64,000 nt of DNA from Streptomyces inusitatus (GTDB lineage: Bacteria; Actinomycetota; Actinomycetes; Streptomycetales; Streptomycetaceae): assembly GCF_014651115.1 (NCBI RefSeq), contig NZ_BMWG01000002.1, forward strand, positions 483,059-547,058, written 5' to 3'. The notes under the pieces are model-generated. The model worked only from the letters and a program-made list of their open reading frames with translations. It was not told the origin of the DNA and did not search any database. Position numbers and translations under genes: made by a program. This document shows, piece after piece, positions 44,010 to 52,028 of the stretch; position 1 is the stretch's first letter; each line of letters opens with the position of its first letter.

Positions 44010-45110
44010 ATGCGCCCGGTACAGTCCACCCCTGTGACCGCACCCGCACGACTGGCAGACATAGCGGCCCAGGCGGGGGTCAGCGAAGCGACGGTGAGCC
44101 GCGTCCTCAACGGGAAGCCCGGAGTCGCCGCGACCACCCGCCAGGCCGTCCTCGCCGCACTGGACGTCCTCGGATACGAGCGTCCCGTACGGCTGCGCCG
44201 ACGCAGCGCGGGACTGGTGGGACTGATCACACCGGAGCTGGAGAACCCGATCTTCCCCGCCCTGGCGCAGGTCATCGGGCAGGCGCTGACCCGCCAGGGC
44301 TACACCCCCGTGCTCGCCACCCAGACCCCCGGCGGGTCCACGGAGGACGAGCTGACCGAGATGCTGGTGGACCGGGGGGTGGCCGGGATCATCTTCGTCT
44401 CCGGGCTGCACGCGGACACCACCGCGGACATGCGGCGCTATGAGCAGCTGCATGCCCAGGGGGTGCCGTACGTCCTGGTCGACGGCTTCTCCCCGAAGGT
44501 GCGCGCGCCGTTCATCTCGCCCGACGACCGGGCGGCGATGAAGCTGGCGGTGACGCATCTGGTGTCGCTGGGCCACACCAGGATCGGGCTCGCGCTCGGT
44601 CCGCGCCGCTTCGTGCCCGTCCAGCGGAAGATCGAGGGCTTCGTCCGGGCGGTCGGGGACCAGCTCGGTCTGGCGCCCGCCGTGATCGAGGCGGAGCTGA
44701 TCCAGCACTCCCTGTACACACTGGAGGGCGGCCAGGCCGCGGCGTCCGCGCTGCTGGACCGCGGCTGCACGGCGGTGGTGTGCGCCAGCGACATGATGGC
44801 GCTGGGGGCGGTCCGGGCGGCGCGTCAGCGCGGTCTGGAGGTCCCGGACGACGTCTCGGTGGTCGGTTTCGACGACTCCCCGCTCATCGCCTTCACCGAT
44901 CCGCCGCTGACCACGGTCCGCAAGCCGGTCCCCGCGATGGGGCAGGCCGCGGTGCGGACCCTGCTGGAGGAGATCCAGGGCGAGTCCGGGCCCGGCGGCG
45001 CGGGCGCCCCGCCCGCCCCGACCTACGGCGAGTTCGTCTTCATGCCCGAGCTGGTGGTCCGCGGCTCGACGGCCTCGGGGCCCGGGGCCCCGGCTCCGGT
45101 CCGTGTCTGA
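44010..45110 (+). CDS. malR: LacI-family repressor MalR
   Basis: 366 residues from ATG 44010, one base after the aglA stop; a GTG at 44034 would give the shorter VTAPARLADIAAQAG form. LacI helix-turn-helix LADIAAQAGVSEATVSRVLN followed by hinge ERPVRLRRRSAGLVGLITPE. The sensor core reads LENPIFPALAQVIGQALTRQ and VSVVGFDDSPLIAFTDPPLT. I recognise it as the Streptomyces MalR/Reg1 type, which represses malEFG and amylase genes and is released by maltodextrin. In S. coelicolor malR is divergent from malE; here it lies at the end of the operon it should control. Confidence 0.9.
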   Translation: MRPVQSTPVTAPARLADIAAQAGVSEATVSRVLNGKPGVAATTRQAVLAALDVLGYERPVRLRRRSAGLVGLITPELENPIFPALAQVIGQALTRQGYTPVLATQTPGGSTEDELTEMLVDRGVAGIIFVSGLHADTTADMRRYEQLHAQGVPYVLVDGFSPKVRAPFISPDDRAAMKLAVTHLVSLGHTRIGLALGPRRFVPVQRKIEGFVRAVGDQLGLAPAVIEAELIQHSLYTLEGGQAAASALLDRGCTAVVCASDMMALGAVRAARQRGLEVPDDVSVVGFDDSPLIAFTDPPLTTVRKPVPAMGQAAVRTLLEEIQGESGPGGAGAPPAPTYGEFVFMPELVVRGSTASGPGAPAPVRV

Positions 45111-45226
45111 GCGGCTGCGCCGGACGCGGGACGGGCGGGTCCTCCGTAAGATGGAGCCGGTACGGCGGAAAACAGGGACCGAAGGATGATCAGACGGTCC
45201 GCCCGCGTCTGGCAGACTCTTCCCCC

Positions 45227-46150
45227 ATGGGTGAAACAACCGTGAAAACTATGGAAGGCCGGACGGCCGCCACCCCGTCACCCATGGTGGACGAGGACCC
45301 CGATACCGCGCACGCCCCGGACACCGGGGCGGCACCGGCCGACCGCTCCCCCCGGTCCGCCCGGCTCGCCCGGCTGAAGGAGCTGCGCTCCCCGCGCCGC
45401 CCCCGCATCTGGTTCGAGATCCTGCTGATCGCGGTCAGCTACTGGACGTACTCCCTGATCCGCAACGCGGTCCCCGAGCAGAAGGCCCAGGCCCTGCGGA
45501 ACGCGGACTGGATCTGGGAGACCCAGAAGTCCCTGGGCCTCGCCTTCGAGGAGAAGGTGAACCACGCCGCGAACTCGGTGACATGGCTGATCGTGTCGAT
45601 GAACTACTACTACGCGACCCTCCACTTCATCGTGACGATCGGCGTCCTGGTCTGGCTCTACCGCTGGCACCCCGGCCGCTACGCGGCGGGCCGTCTGGCC
45701 CTCTTCGCGACCACCGGCGTGGCCCTGGTCGGCTACTACCTGTATCCGCTCGCACCCCCTCGGCTGATGAACGGCCAGGATTTCATCGACACCGTGCTCG
45801 TCCACGAGACCTGGGGCTCCATGGCCTCCGGCGACCTCAAGAACATGTCCAACCAGTACGCCGCGATGCCCTCCATGCACATGGGCTGGTCCTTCTGGTG
45901 CGGCCTGATCATCTTCGCCGTCGCCACCACCCCCTGGGCCAAGATCCTCGGCCTGCTCTACCCGGCGGCCACCCTCGTCGTCATCGTCGCCACCGCCAAC
46001 CACTTCTGGCTCGACGCCGTCGGCGGCATCATCTGCCTCGCCTTCGGCTTCGCGGTCTCCTACGCCTGGTACGCGGCCCTGCCGCACCAGCTCCCCAAGA
46101 TCCCCGTCCGGGAACCGGCGCGGGGGCGGCTGTGGCCCGCGAAGGCGTAG
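45227..46150 (+). CDS. PAP2 superfamily membrane phosphatase (inositol phosphorylceramide synthase-like)
   Basis: 307 residues from ATG 45227; an ATG at 45251 is the alternative. About six membrane helices after a 65-residue charged, Pro/Ala-rich cytoplasmic head. Active-site motifs of the AUR1/PAP2_3 type: AAMPSMHMGWSF (~210) and ANHFWLDAVGG (~260), with a PRLMN loop before them. It probably acts as an extracytoplasmic-face phosphatase or phosphotransferase on lipid phosphates; the substrate is unknown. It is transcribed in the same direction as malR, 116 bases behind it, with probably its own promoter. Confidence 0.88.
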   Translation: MGETTVKTMEGRTAATPSPMVDEDPDTAHAPDTGAAPADRSPRSARLARLKELRSPRRPRIWFEILLIAVSYWTYSLIRNAVPEQKAQALRNADWIWETQKSLGLAFEEKVNHAANSVTWLIVSMNYYYATLHFIVTIGVLVWLYRWHPGRYAAGRLALFATTGVALVGYYLYPLAPPRLMNGQDFIDTVLVHETWGSMASGDLKNMSNQYAAMPSMHMGWSFWCGLIIFAVATTPWAKILGLLYPAATLVVIVATANHFWLDAVGGIICLAFGFAVSYAWYAALPHQLPKIPVREPARGRLWPAKA

Positions 46151-46168
46151 CGATCCTGCTTCTTTTGT

Positions 46169-46214
46169 GAGAACGGCCCGTCCCCCGCTCGTGCGCGGGG
46201 GACGGGCCGTTCTC
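46169..46214. terminator. Perfect 20-bp stem bidirectional terminator
   Basis: Arm 46169-46188 (GAGAACGGCCCGTCCCCCGC) is exactly complementary to 46195-46214, with a 6-base loop. It lies between the convergent PAP2 and serine hydrolase genes. Confidence 0.85.
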
Positions 46215-46255
46215 GTGGGCCGTTCTCGTGGGCCGTTCCGGTGGGCCCTTCCGGT
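46204..46255. repeat. Four 13-bp tandem repeats behind the terminator
   Basis: Units GGGCCGTTCTCGT, GGGCCGTTCTCGT, GGGCCGTTCCGGT and GGGCCCTTCCGGT follow without gaps. The first is part of the right arm of the 20-bp terminator stem, and the last ends 3 bases before the serine hydrolase stop codon. It probably arose by slippage at the hairpin. Confidence 0.8.
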
Positions 46256-46258
46256 CGG

Positions 46259-47479
46259 TCAGAGGACCGGGGCGGGCACCAGGCGCTTGGAGTGCGGGTC
46301 GCCGCAGAATTCGGCGTCGATGACACCGCCGCCGCCCTCGCTGTTGACGCTGTAGGAGACGGTGTGGCGGCCGTCGGGGCTGGAGACGGCCTCGGTCACG
46401 GCGCCGGGGGTGCCGCCGCTGTGACCCCAGAGGGTGGTGTCGCAGCTGTTGTGGGGGTTGTAGATGCCGAGGCCGTAGCCGGTGTAGAGCGGGTCGCCGG
46501 GGGCGGGGACCGCGGTCTTCATGGCCTTGAGCTGCTTGGCGGGGAAGAGCTTGCCGCGCATCAGGGCGCTGAGGAACCGGTTCAGATCGCCGGTGGTGGA
46601 GATCATGTCGCCGGCGGCCCAGCCCCAGGACATGTTGTGCGCGGTGACGTCGTAGAACTCGGTCGCGGTGGGGTCGCTCAGCAAGGAGTAGTTGCGGGCG
46701 CTGGGCTTCGGCAGGTGGGGGTTGTTCCCGGGGAGGCTGGTGGCGCGCAGGGCGAGCGGTTTGATGATCCGGTCGCGCACCTCGCTCTCGTAGGTGTCGC
46801 CGCTGATCTTCTCGATGATCAGCCCGGCCAGGACATAGCCGGTGTTGGAGTAGGAGTGTTTGGTCCCGGGCGCGAAGTCGGGCTTGTGCGACAGGGCCAC
46901 CTTGACCAGGTCCAGGGGGGCGAGGGTGTCGTAGCGGTGGGTGAGGAAGCCGGGCGCGGCGAGGTGTTTGCGGCCGAACTCCGGGTCGCTGGTGTAGTTG
47001 AAGATCCCGCTGGTGTGGTTGAGCAGCTGCCGTACGGTGATCTGGCGGCCGTCGTTGCCGTTGCCCCGGACGACGCCGGGCAGATGCTTCTCCACGGAGT
47101 CGTCGAGACTGAGCCTCCCCTCGGCCTCCATCTGAAGCAGCACCGTCGCCACGAACGTCTTGGTGACGCTGCCGATACGGAAGCGGTCGTTCGCCCCGCG
47201 CGCCTCGCCCGCCCTCAGATCCCCCACCCCCGCGGTGCCCTGCCAGACATCGCCCTTGTCCCGCACCCCGGCGGTCACCCCGGGCAGCCCCGATTTCACC
47301 AGCGCGTCCAGCGCCTGCTGGGTCTTCTGTCGCGCCTTCCCCCCTTTCTCCCCGTCGGCCCCGGTCTGGGCCTGGGCCGGAACCGTGAACGCCGTGACGG
47401 CCACCGCCGCCGCGACCAGTCCGACGATGCTCGTCCTGGTCACCCTGCTCGTCCTGCTGGTCCTGCTTCCCGCTGACAT
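46259..47479 (-). CDS. Secreted serine hydrolase (beta-lactamase/DD-carboxypeptidase fold)
   Basis: 406 residues with a signal peptide (SIVGLVAAAVAVTAFTVPAQA). Class C beta-lactamase-fold motifs: Ser-x-x-Lys in RIGSVTKTF (~95), Tyr-x-Asn in KHSYSNTGYVLA (~180) and HxG in GHSGGTPGAV (~355). The family covers D-alanyl-D-alanine carboxypeptidases and esterases; S. R61 DD-peptidase is the classic Streptomyces member. It probably acts on cell-wall peptides outside the cell. True beta-lactamase activity cannot be excluded. Confidence 0.9.
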   Translation of the reverse strand: MSAGSRTSRTSRVTRTSIVGLVAAAVAVTAFTVPAQAQTGADGEKGGKARQKTQQALDALVKSGLPGVTAGVRDKGDVWQGTAGVGDLRAGEARGANDRFRIGSVTKTFVATVLLQMEAEGRLSLDDSVEKHLPGVVRGNGNDGRQITVRQLLNHTSGIFNYTSDPEFGRKHLAAPGFLTHRYDTLAPLDLVKVALSHKPDFAPGTKHSYSNTGYVLAGLIIEKISGDTYESEVRDRIIKPLALRATSLPGNNPHLPKPSARNYSLLSDPTATEFYDVTAHNMSWGWAAGDMISTTGDLNRFLSALMRGKLFPAKQLKAMKTAVPAPGDPLYTGYGLGIYNPHNSCDTTLWGHSGGTPGAVTEAVSSPDGRHTVSYSVNSEGGGGVIDAEFCGDPHSKRLVPAPVL

Positions 47480-47642
47480 CTGCCGCTCCTGGTCTGTCGT
47501 ACCGGTGATTCACCCGGGATGACCCGGTGCGGCATGTACTGGTTGACCGCTGCACGACCCTTGGCCGGAACCCCGGAAGCGGATGGCCGGATGAACGTTT
47601 TCGGGGGCGGCTCCGTCGTAACGGAAACAGGGAGGGCGGGGG

Positions 47643-47741
47643 ATGCGCACAGGACGCGGTACCGGAGCGGTGACGGCCGGGGGGCTGGCCACAGCGGCGG
47701 CGCTGGTCGCCGGGGTGGTGCTCGGGGACGGATGCGGGTGA
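47643..47741 (+). CDS. Signal-peptide-like short frame before 47732 gene
   Basis: 32 codons, MRTGRGTGAVTAGGLATAAAL then VAGVVLGDGCG and stop. A basic start and hydrophobic stretch resemble an export signal. The frame ends 10 bases into the following ORF, in another phase. It may be the real N-terminus of one secreted protein split by a frameshift; see the next entry. Confidence 0.35.
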   Translation: MRTGRGTGAVTAGGLATAAALVAGVVLGDGCG

Positions 47742-48046
47742 CGTTCGACGTCACCCGGTGGTTCAAACCGGCGGCGGGGCAGCGGCGGCTGGAGCTGGAC
47801 GTGGCCGATCCCGCGATCGCGCGGGTGGACGAGGAGTGGCGGCCGGGGCGGCACGCGCTGCTCATGATTCCGGCCCGGCCGGAGCTGTCGGTCGAGATCA
47901 CCCCCGAAAGCGACATGTGGAGGATGCTCGACGAGATCGACGGGTACGCCGCCGACGCGGCCGCCACCGAGTGCCCCGCGTACTGGCGCGACCGGGAGCC
48001 CGATCCCCTGCTGGTGGACCCGCCGGGGGCCGCGGTCAGCGGTTGA
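47732..48046 (+). CDS. Small hypothetical protein, possibly lacking its N-terminus
   Basis: 104 residues from ATG 47732 (MRVTFDVTRWFKPAAGQRRL), rich in Trp and acidic residues, with WRMLDEIDGYAADAAATECP near the C-terminus. No family is recognised. There is no ribosome binding site, and the sequence just before it, in the other phase, encodes a signal-peptide-like helix. A 1-base loss or 2-base gain near 47733-47740 would fuse the two into a ~137-residue exported protein. Alternatively the two short frames are independent. It converges with the BAAT-like lipoprotein gene and overlaps its 3' end by 11 bases. Confidence 0.5.
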   Translation: MRVTFDVTRWFKPAAGQRRLELDVADPAIARVDEEWRPGRHALLMIPARPELSVEITPESDMWRMLDEIDGYAADAAATECPAYWRDREPDPLLVDPPGAAVSG

Positions 48047-49310
48047 GGAAGGCGAGCACCTCGGGCCAGGACTCCGCGCGGGCCTTGGCGTCGGCGGCCC
48101 GGGTGCCGCCCAGAGGCAGGCGTTCGCCCAGGAGTACGGTGACGGTGCCCGTCGGCAGATACGGGTAGGAGCCCACGGTGTGGCCCGCGTCCGGGTGGAT
48201 CAGCGCGCGGTGCGGCTCGGCGGTGCCCTTGCGGGCGGCGATCGACTCGGAGAACGACTGGGCCGCCCAGAGCGTGTCCTTGCCGCCCGCGATCGCGAGG
48301 ACGGAGCCGCGCGTCCGGTCGTACGGAATGGGCCCCTCCGGGATCGCCTTGCCGCCCTTGGTCCATGCCTTGCCGCCGGACGGGAAGGAGCCGACGACGT
48401 GGTCGGACGGGGCGAACACCACCGCGTCGCGGACCAGGTCCGGGTAGTGCTGGGCCAGCAGTTGGGCGGGCTCGCTGCCCCGGGAGGTGCCCATAGCGGT
48501 CATCCGGCGGGCGTCCGCCCCCGGCTGGACGGCCAGGAGTTCGGCGGCGGTGGCGAAGTACTCCAGTGGGACGTCCCTGAGGGTCTGGGGGGTGCCGGGG
48601 CAGCGGAAGTAGCAGAGGAGGAGGGTCGGATGGCCCCGGGAGGCGAGCAGGGCGGCGGTGCTGCGGGAGGAGCTGCCCCCGCCCTCCGAGCCGCCGAAGA
48701 GCAGGACGGGGGCGCGCTCGGGGCCGCCCTTCGCGGGGAGCAGCAGCCGCCCGGCGACCTTGTCGCGGGCGACGGTCAGCTCCCGGACGGTGACCTTGTC
48801 GGTGCGCCAGGTACGGGTGAGTTCACGGTCGGCGATCGTGCGGTCGCCCGCCTCGACGGCGAGACGGACGGTGTACGAGGTGGCCTGCCCCGAATTGGCG
48901 GCGAACGAGTTCTCGTCGGGGTCCGCGCCGTCCGCCCGGACCATCGACCAGAAGAGGCCCATGCCGTCGGCGTCCTTGTACGTCCCCGAGGAGGGGCGGG
49001 CCCTGGTGAGGTCCACGGAGCCTTGGGCGTCCGCCGTGAAGGCGGCCTTCCCCGACCAGGTGGCGCTGTTGGCGTCGTCGGCCTCGGAGGTGACGGTGAT
49101 CTTCTCCCCGGCGCGCAGGCCGGAGATCCGGATCCGTACCGGCTCATCCACGAGCGCGGTCGGTTTGTCGACTTCGATGACCGCCTTGTCGCTGGCGTCG
49201 CCGTCCGACCCGTCCGACCCGTCCGCACCGCCGGATCCGGAGGTGCAGCCCGTCGCGAGCACAGCGAGGGCCACTAGCCCCAACAGCCCCTTGTATCCCC
49301 CCTGTTTCAT
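48036..49310 (-). CDS. Lipoprotein with BAAT/acyl-CoA thioester hydrolase-type alpha/beta fold
   Basis: 424 residues from ATG 49308-49310 (MKQGGYKGLLGLVALAVLAT); the frame is open 15 codons further. Lipobox VLATGC with Cys near 22, then an acidic Gly/Ser/Asp linker. N-terminal Ig-like domain (VRIRISGLRAGEKITVTSEA) and C-terminal alpha/beta hydrolase of the bile-acid-CoA:amino acid N-acyltransferase type: nucleophile elbow GTSRGSEPAQ (~262), Asp in GGKDTLWAA (~348), His in HPDAGHTVG (~382). A surface-anchored hydrolase with unknown substrate; thioesters are unlikely outside the cell. Confidence 0.85.
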   Translation of the reverse strand: MKQGGYKGLLGLVALAVLATGCTSGSGGADGSDGSDGDASDKAVIEVDKPTALVDEPVRIRISGLRAGEKITVTSEADDANSATWSGKAAFTADAQGSVDLTRARPSSGTYKDADGMGLFWSMVRADGADPDENSFAANSGQATSYTVRLAVEAGDRTIADRELTRTWRTDKVTVRELTVARDKVAGRLLLPAKGGPERAPVLLFGGSEGGGSSSRSTAALLASRGHPTLLLCYFRCPGTPQTLRDVPLEYFATAAELLAVQPGADARRMTAMGTSRGSEPAQLLAQHYPDLVRDAVVFAPSDHVVGSFPSGGKAWTKGGKAIPEGPIPYDRTRGSVLAIAGGKDTLWAAQSFSESIAARKGTAEPHRALIHPDAGHTVGSYPYLPTGTVTVLLGERLPLGGTRAADAKARAESWPEVLAFLNR

Positions 49311-49383
49311 GGCCCCAGTGTGCTCCGGTACGGGCCCGGCCCGCCACGCCTTCACGTGATGCGACGGGCCCGGCCGGCGGGTG

Positions 49384-49710
49384 TCACTTCCCGGCGGTGC
49401 CGGGTTCCCCGGCGATGGACTCCTGGTAGACGTCCGCGTAGGTGCGCGAGTCCTTGACCAGCTCGTCGCAGAAGGCGGCGACGTCGCTGCCGATGAGCTC
49501 CAGGACCCCCTTGCCCGAGGCGGCGCCCTCCTCGAAGAAGTCGACGATCCCGGGGAGCAGGGATTCGCCGAGCAGATCGATCGGTCCGACCTTGAGCAGG
49601 TACTTCTGCATCTCCTTGTAGACGATCCGGTAGTCCGGCGGGAGCGCCCCGACCCGGGCGGTGTGCGCCCGCCACTGCTTCTTGCCCTCGATGATGTCCC
49701 GGATGCTCAT
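49384..49710 (-). CDS. DUF1048 family protein, second copy
   Basis: 108 residues, helical: MSIRDIIEGKKQWRAHTARV, LPPDYRIVYKEMQKYL, GVLELIGSDVAAFCDELVKD. DUF1048 proteins are encoded behind PadR regulators in Firmicutes and Actinobacteria, with no known activity. It lies one base behind the first DUF1048 gene and is the last of the PadR operon. Confidence 0.88.
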   Translation of the reverse strand: MSIRDIIEGKKQWRAHTARVGALPPDYRIVYKEMQKYLLKVGPIDLLGESLLPGIVDFFEEGAASGKGVLELIGSDVAAFCDELVKDSRTYADVYQESIAGEPGTAGK

Positions 49711-49711
49711 G

Positions 49712-50068
49712 TCAGCCTCCCAGCCGGCTCAGTTTCCTCGCGACGTTCCTGTTCAACTGCTCGCGCCACCGGTCGCGATAGGTGCGGGCCCCTTCCCCGC
49801 CGGCCAGCGCCGCGCAGAAGCCCCGGATGTCGTCGCCGAGGACCTCCTGGACGCCCTGTCCGTCCGCCGCCGCCTCTTCGAGCAGCCCCAGGGCGGCGTC
49901 GAGGATCGGCATCAGATTGCGGCCGGTGAAGTCGCCGTGGGGGAAGAGGTGGACCTTGATCTGTCCCCAGGCCGCCCGGCAGTCGTCCGGCAGGGCATCC
50001 GCCCGGACTTCGAACGCCTTCCAGTCCCTGGTGAGATCGCTGCCGGTGATGGTCTCCCAGAAGTTCAT
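49712..50068 (-). CDS. DUF1048 family protein, first copy
   Basis: 118 residues from ATG 50066-50068 (MNFWETITGSDLTRDWKAFE), overlapping the padR stop by ATGA. VHLFPHGDFTGRNLMPILDA and GVQEVLGDDIRGFCAAL align with the second copy (GVLELIGSDVAAFC). It is the more divergent of the two and carries an extra central loop. The two copies may form a heteromer; this is inference. Confidence 0.87.
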   Translation of the reverse strand: MNFWETITGSDLTRDWKAFEVRADALPDDCRAAWGQIKVHLFPHGDFTGRNLMPILDAALGLLEEAAADGQGVQEVLGDDIRGFCAALAGGEGARTYRDRWREQLNRNVARKLSRLGG

Positions 50069-50391
50069 CTCCCGCCCTCCTTGAGCCTGTCGATACGTGA
50101 TGAGACGTACTGCCATTTCGTCCAGAACCTCGCGAGTTCCTCGCGTCCGGCGTCGTTGAGCGCGTAGAACTTGCGCGGCGGACCGACCCCGGAAGGCCGC
50201 TTCGTCACCTGGACGAGCTTGTTCCGCTCCAGCCGCAGCAAGATGGTGTACACCGTCCCCTCGACGACGTCGGCGAAGCCGAGCTCGTGCAACTGGCGGG
50301 TGATGGCGTACCCGTAGGTCTCCTCGCGGCCGATGATTTCGAGCACGCACCCTTCGAGCGTGCCCTTCAGCATCTCCGTCAGGTCGTCCAT
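50065..50391 (-). CDS. PadR family transcriptional regulator
   Basis: 108 residues from ATG 50389-50391 (MDDLTEMLKGTLEGCVLEII), preceded by GAGGA. Winged helix: EETYGYAITRQLHELGFADV, then GTVYTILLRLERNKLVQVTK. The C-terminal coiled helix is short, as in the s-PadR group. It probably represses its own operon with the two DUF1048 genes; direct repeats lie in the promoter just upstream. Confidence 0.92.
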   Translation of the reverse strand: MDDLTEMLKGTLEGCVLEIIGREETYGYAITRQLHELGFADVVEGTVYTILLRLERNKLVQVTKRPSGVGPPRKFYALNDAGREELARFWTKWQYVSSRIDRLKEGGR

Positions 50392-50410
50392 GGTGAGTCC
50401 TCCTCGGCAC

Positions 50411-50456
50411 TCGGTACCGCGTAGCACCGAGTACCACTATACGGTATCACCGAGTA
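50411..50456. promoter_or_regulatory. padR promoter with direct repeats
   Basis: CACCGAGTA occurs at 50425-50433 and 50448-50456 (23 bases apart, about two helical turns), next to an 8-bp palindrome CGGTACCG (50412-50419). Between the repeats lies an AT-rich CCACTATACGGTAT, giving TATAGT on the minus strand as a -10. It is probably the PadR autoregulatory operator. Confidence 0.55.
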
Positions 50457-50465
50457 GCAGAGATG

Positions 50466-51950
50466 TCAGCGCTCCGATGCGCCCCGGCGGGCCCGGGAGG
50501 CGAGCAGTGCGAGCAGGGCACACGGGAGCAGGAGCAGGGCGAAGGCGGTGGCGTAGCCGGCGGTGTCGCTCGCGCCGCCCTGGGCGAGGAGGTTGAACAG
50601 GGCGGACGCGAGGCCGAGTACGGCTATCTGGCCCAGGTTCTGGCTGGTCTGCATCGCGCTGCTGGCGTGGCCCAGCCGGTCGGCCGGGCTGTGGGCGAGC
50701 GAGAGCACGGTGACGGCGGGGGCGAGCAGGCCCATGCCGAGGGCCGCGACGACCATGGACGATCCGGCGACGGGCGAGGGCATCGAGGGGTGCGCGCCGA
50801 CGACGGCGGGCGCGACCGCCGCCACCATCACCAGCGCACCCGCCACGACCAGCCGTTCGCGCGGGCAGCTCTCCAGCCTTCCCTGCACCCAGGAGGCGGC
50901 GGCCCAGGCGAGGGCCGCGCCGGTGAAGGCCAGTCCGATCGCCGGGGGCGAGACATCGCGGCCGGTGACGAGCATCAGCGGTACGAGGGCCTCCAGGGTG
51001 AAGAACACCCCGGAGGCCAGACCCCTCAGCAGCACCGTGACCGGCAGGCCGCGCGCGGCGCGCCAGGTGCCCGGCGGCAGCAGCCGGGGCGCGAAGACCG
51101 CCAGCAGGGCGAACCCGGCCACCGCGAACAGCAGATGGCGCGCGTCCCAGCCGGACACGCCGTACTGGCCGAGCGCCGCGCCGATGCTGACGGCGGTGGC
51201 GATCAGCAGCGGGGGGCGCGCCGCCCCGGTCGCCGACGGCTCTCCGGACGACGGCCGGGGCTCGGGCGACCAGGAGCCGCCGCGCAGCTGCGCCACGACG
51301 ATCAGGGCGGGTACGGCGGTGAGCGCGGCCAGCCCGAAGAACATCTCGCGCCAGGACCACCACTCCACGACCAGCCCCGCCAGCGGCGGTCCGATCAGTG
51401 AGGGAACGATCCAGCAGGTGCTCATCAGGGCGAGCGCGCGGGGGCGCAGCCGCTCGGGATAGGCCTGGCCGATGGCGGTGTTGATCGCCACGGCGACCAT
51501 TCCGGCCGCCAGTCCGTCGAGGAACCGCCCGGCCGCGAGCTGCCAGATCGAAGTGCTGGCCCCGGAGACCAGCAGCGTGACCACGGCGAGCGCCATGCCG
51601 GCGGCCAGCGGGCGCGGGGCCCCGGCCCGGTCGGCCCAGTGGCCGCCCAGCACCCCGCCCAGCAGGCTCGCGGCGACGAAACAGCCTGCGACCAGCGGGA
51701 AGAGCGCCACCCCGTCGAGGTCCCGGGCGGCCGTCGGCAGGGTGGGGATCACGGCCAGCGCGGCGAGTCCGGTCAGGAACATCACGGCGGCGAAGCTGTA
51801 GGTGGCGGCGGCGTACGCGCCGGAGAACAGGCCGCCGTCCCCGCCCCCGCCGTCGTCACCGCCCTCGCCCCCGCCGCCTGTGCCGTCGCCGCCGTCGTCG
51901 TCGGGAGGAGTGGGCGGGGCCTGCGGCGAACGCTTCGGATCGTGGGTCAC
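50466..51950 (-). CDS. MFS transporter
   Basis: 494 residues from GTG 51948-51950 (MTHDPKRSPQAPPTPP); an ATG at 51989 is possible, but its extra residues are Arg/Ala-rich. A Gly/Asp-rich cytoplasmic head is followed by about 12-14 membrane helices: FAAVMFLTGLAALAVIPTLP, GVLGGHWADRAGAPRPLAA (motif A-like), and PERLRPRALALMSTCW at the central loop. It resembles drug-efflux or metabolite-export members of the DHA families. The substrate cannot be predicted. It is downstream of a divergent border with glnE, with no operon partner. Confidence 0.88.
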   Translation of the reverse strand: MTHDPKRSPQAPPTPPDDDGGDGTGGGGEGGDDGGGGDGGLFSGAYAAATYSFAAVMFLTGLAALAVIPTLPTAARDLDGVALFPLVAGCFVAASLLGGVLGGHWADRAGAPRPLAAGMALAVVTLLVSGASTSIWQLAAGRFLDGLAAGMVAVAINTAIGQAYPERLRPRALALMSTCWIVPSLIGPPLAGLVVEWWSWREMFFGLAALTAVPALIVVAQLRGGSWSPEPRPSSGEPSATGAARPPLLIATAVSIGAALGQYGVSGWDARHLLFAVAGFALLAVFAPRLLPPGTWRAARGLPVTVLLRGLASGVFFTLEALVPLMLVTGRDVSPPAIGLAFTGAALAWAAASWVQGRLESCPRERLVVAGALVMVAAVAPAVVGAHPSMPSPVAGSSMVVAALGMGLLAPAVTVLSLAHSPADRLGHASSAMQTSQNLGQIAVLGLASALFNLLAQGGASDTAGYATAFALLLLPCALLALLASRARRGASER

Positions 51951-52028
51951 GAGCGCACAAGCTATGCGCGCCGCGCGCCGCCGTGCCACCGGATTTCGGG
52001 TGCGCCCGGGCCCGGGGCCCGGGGCCCG

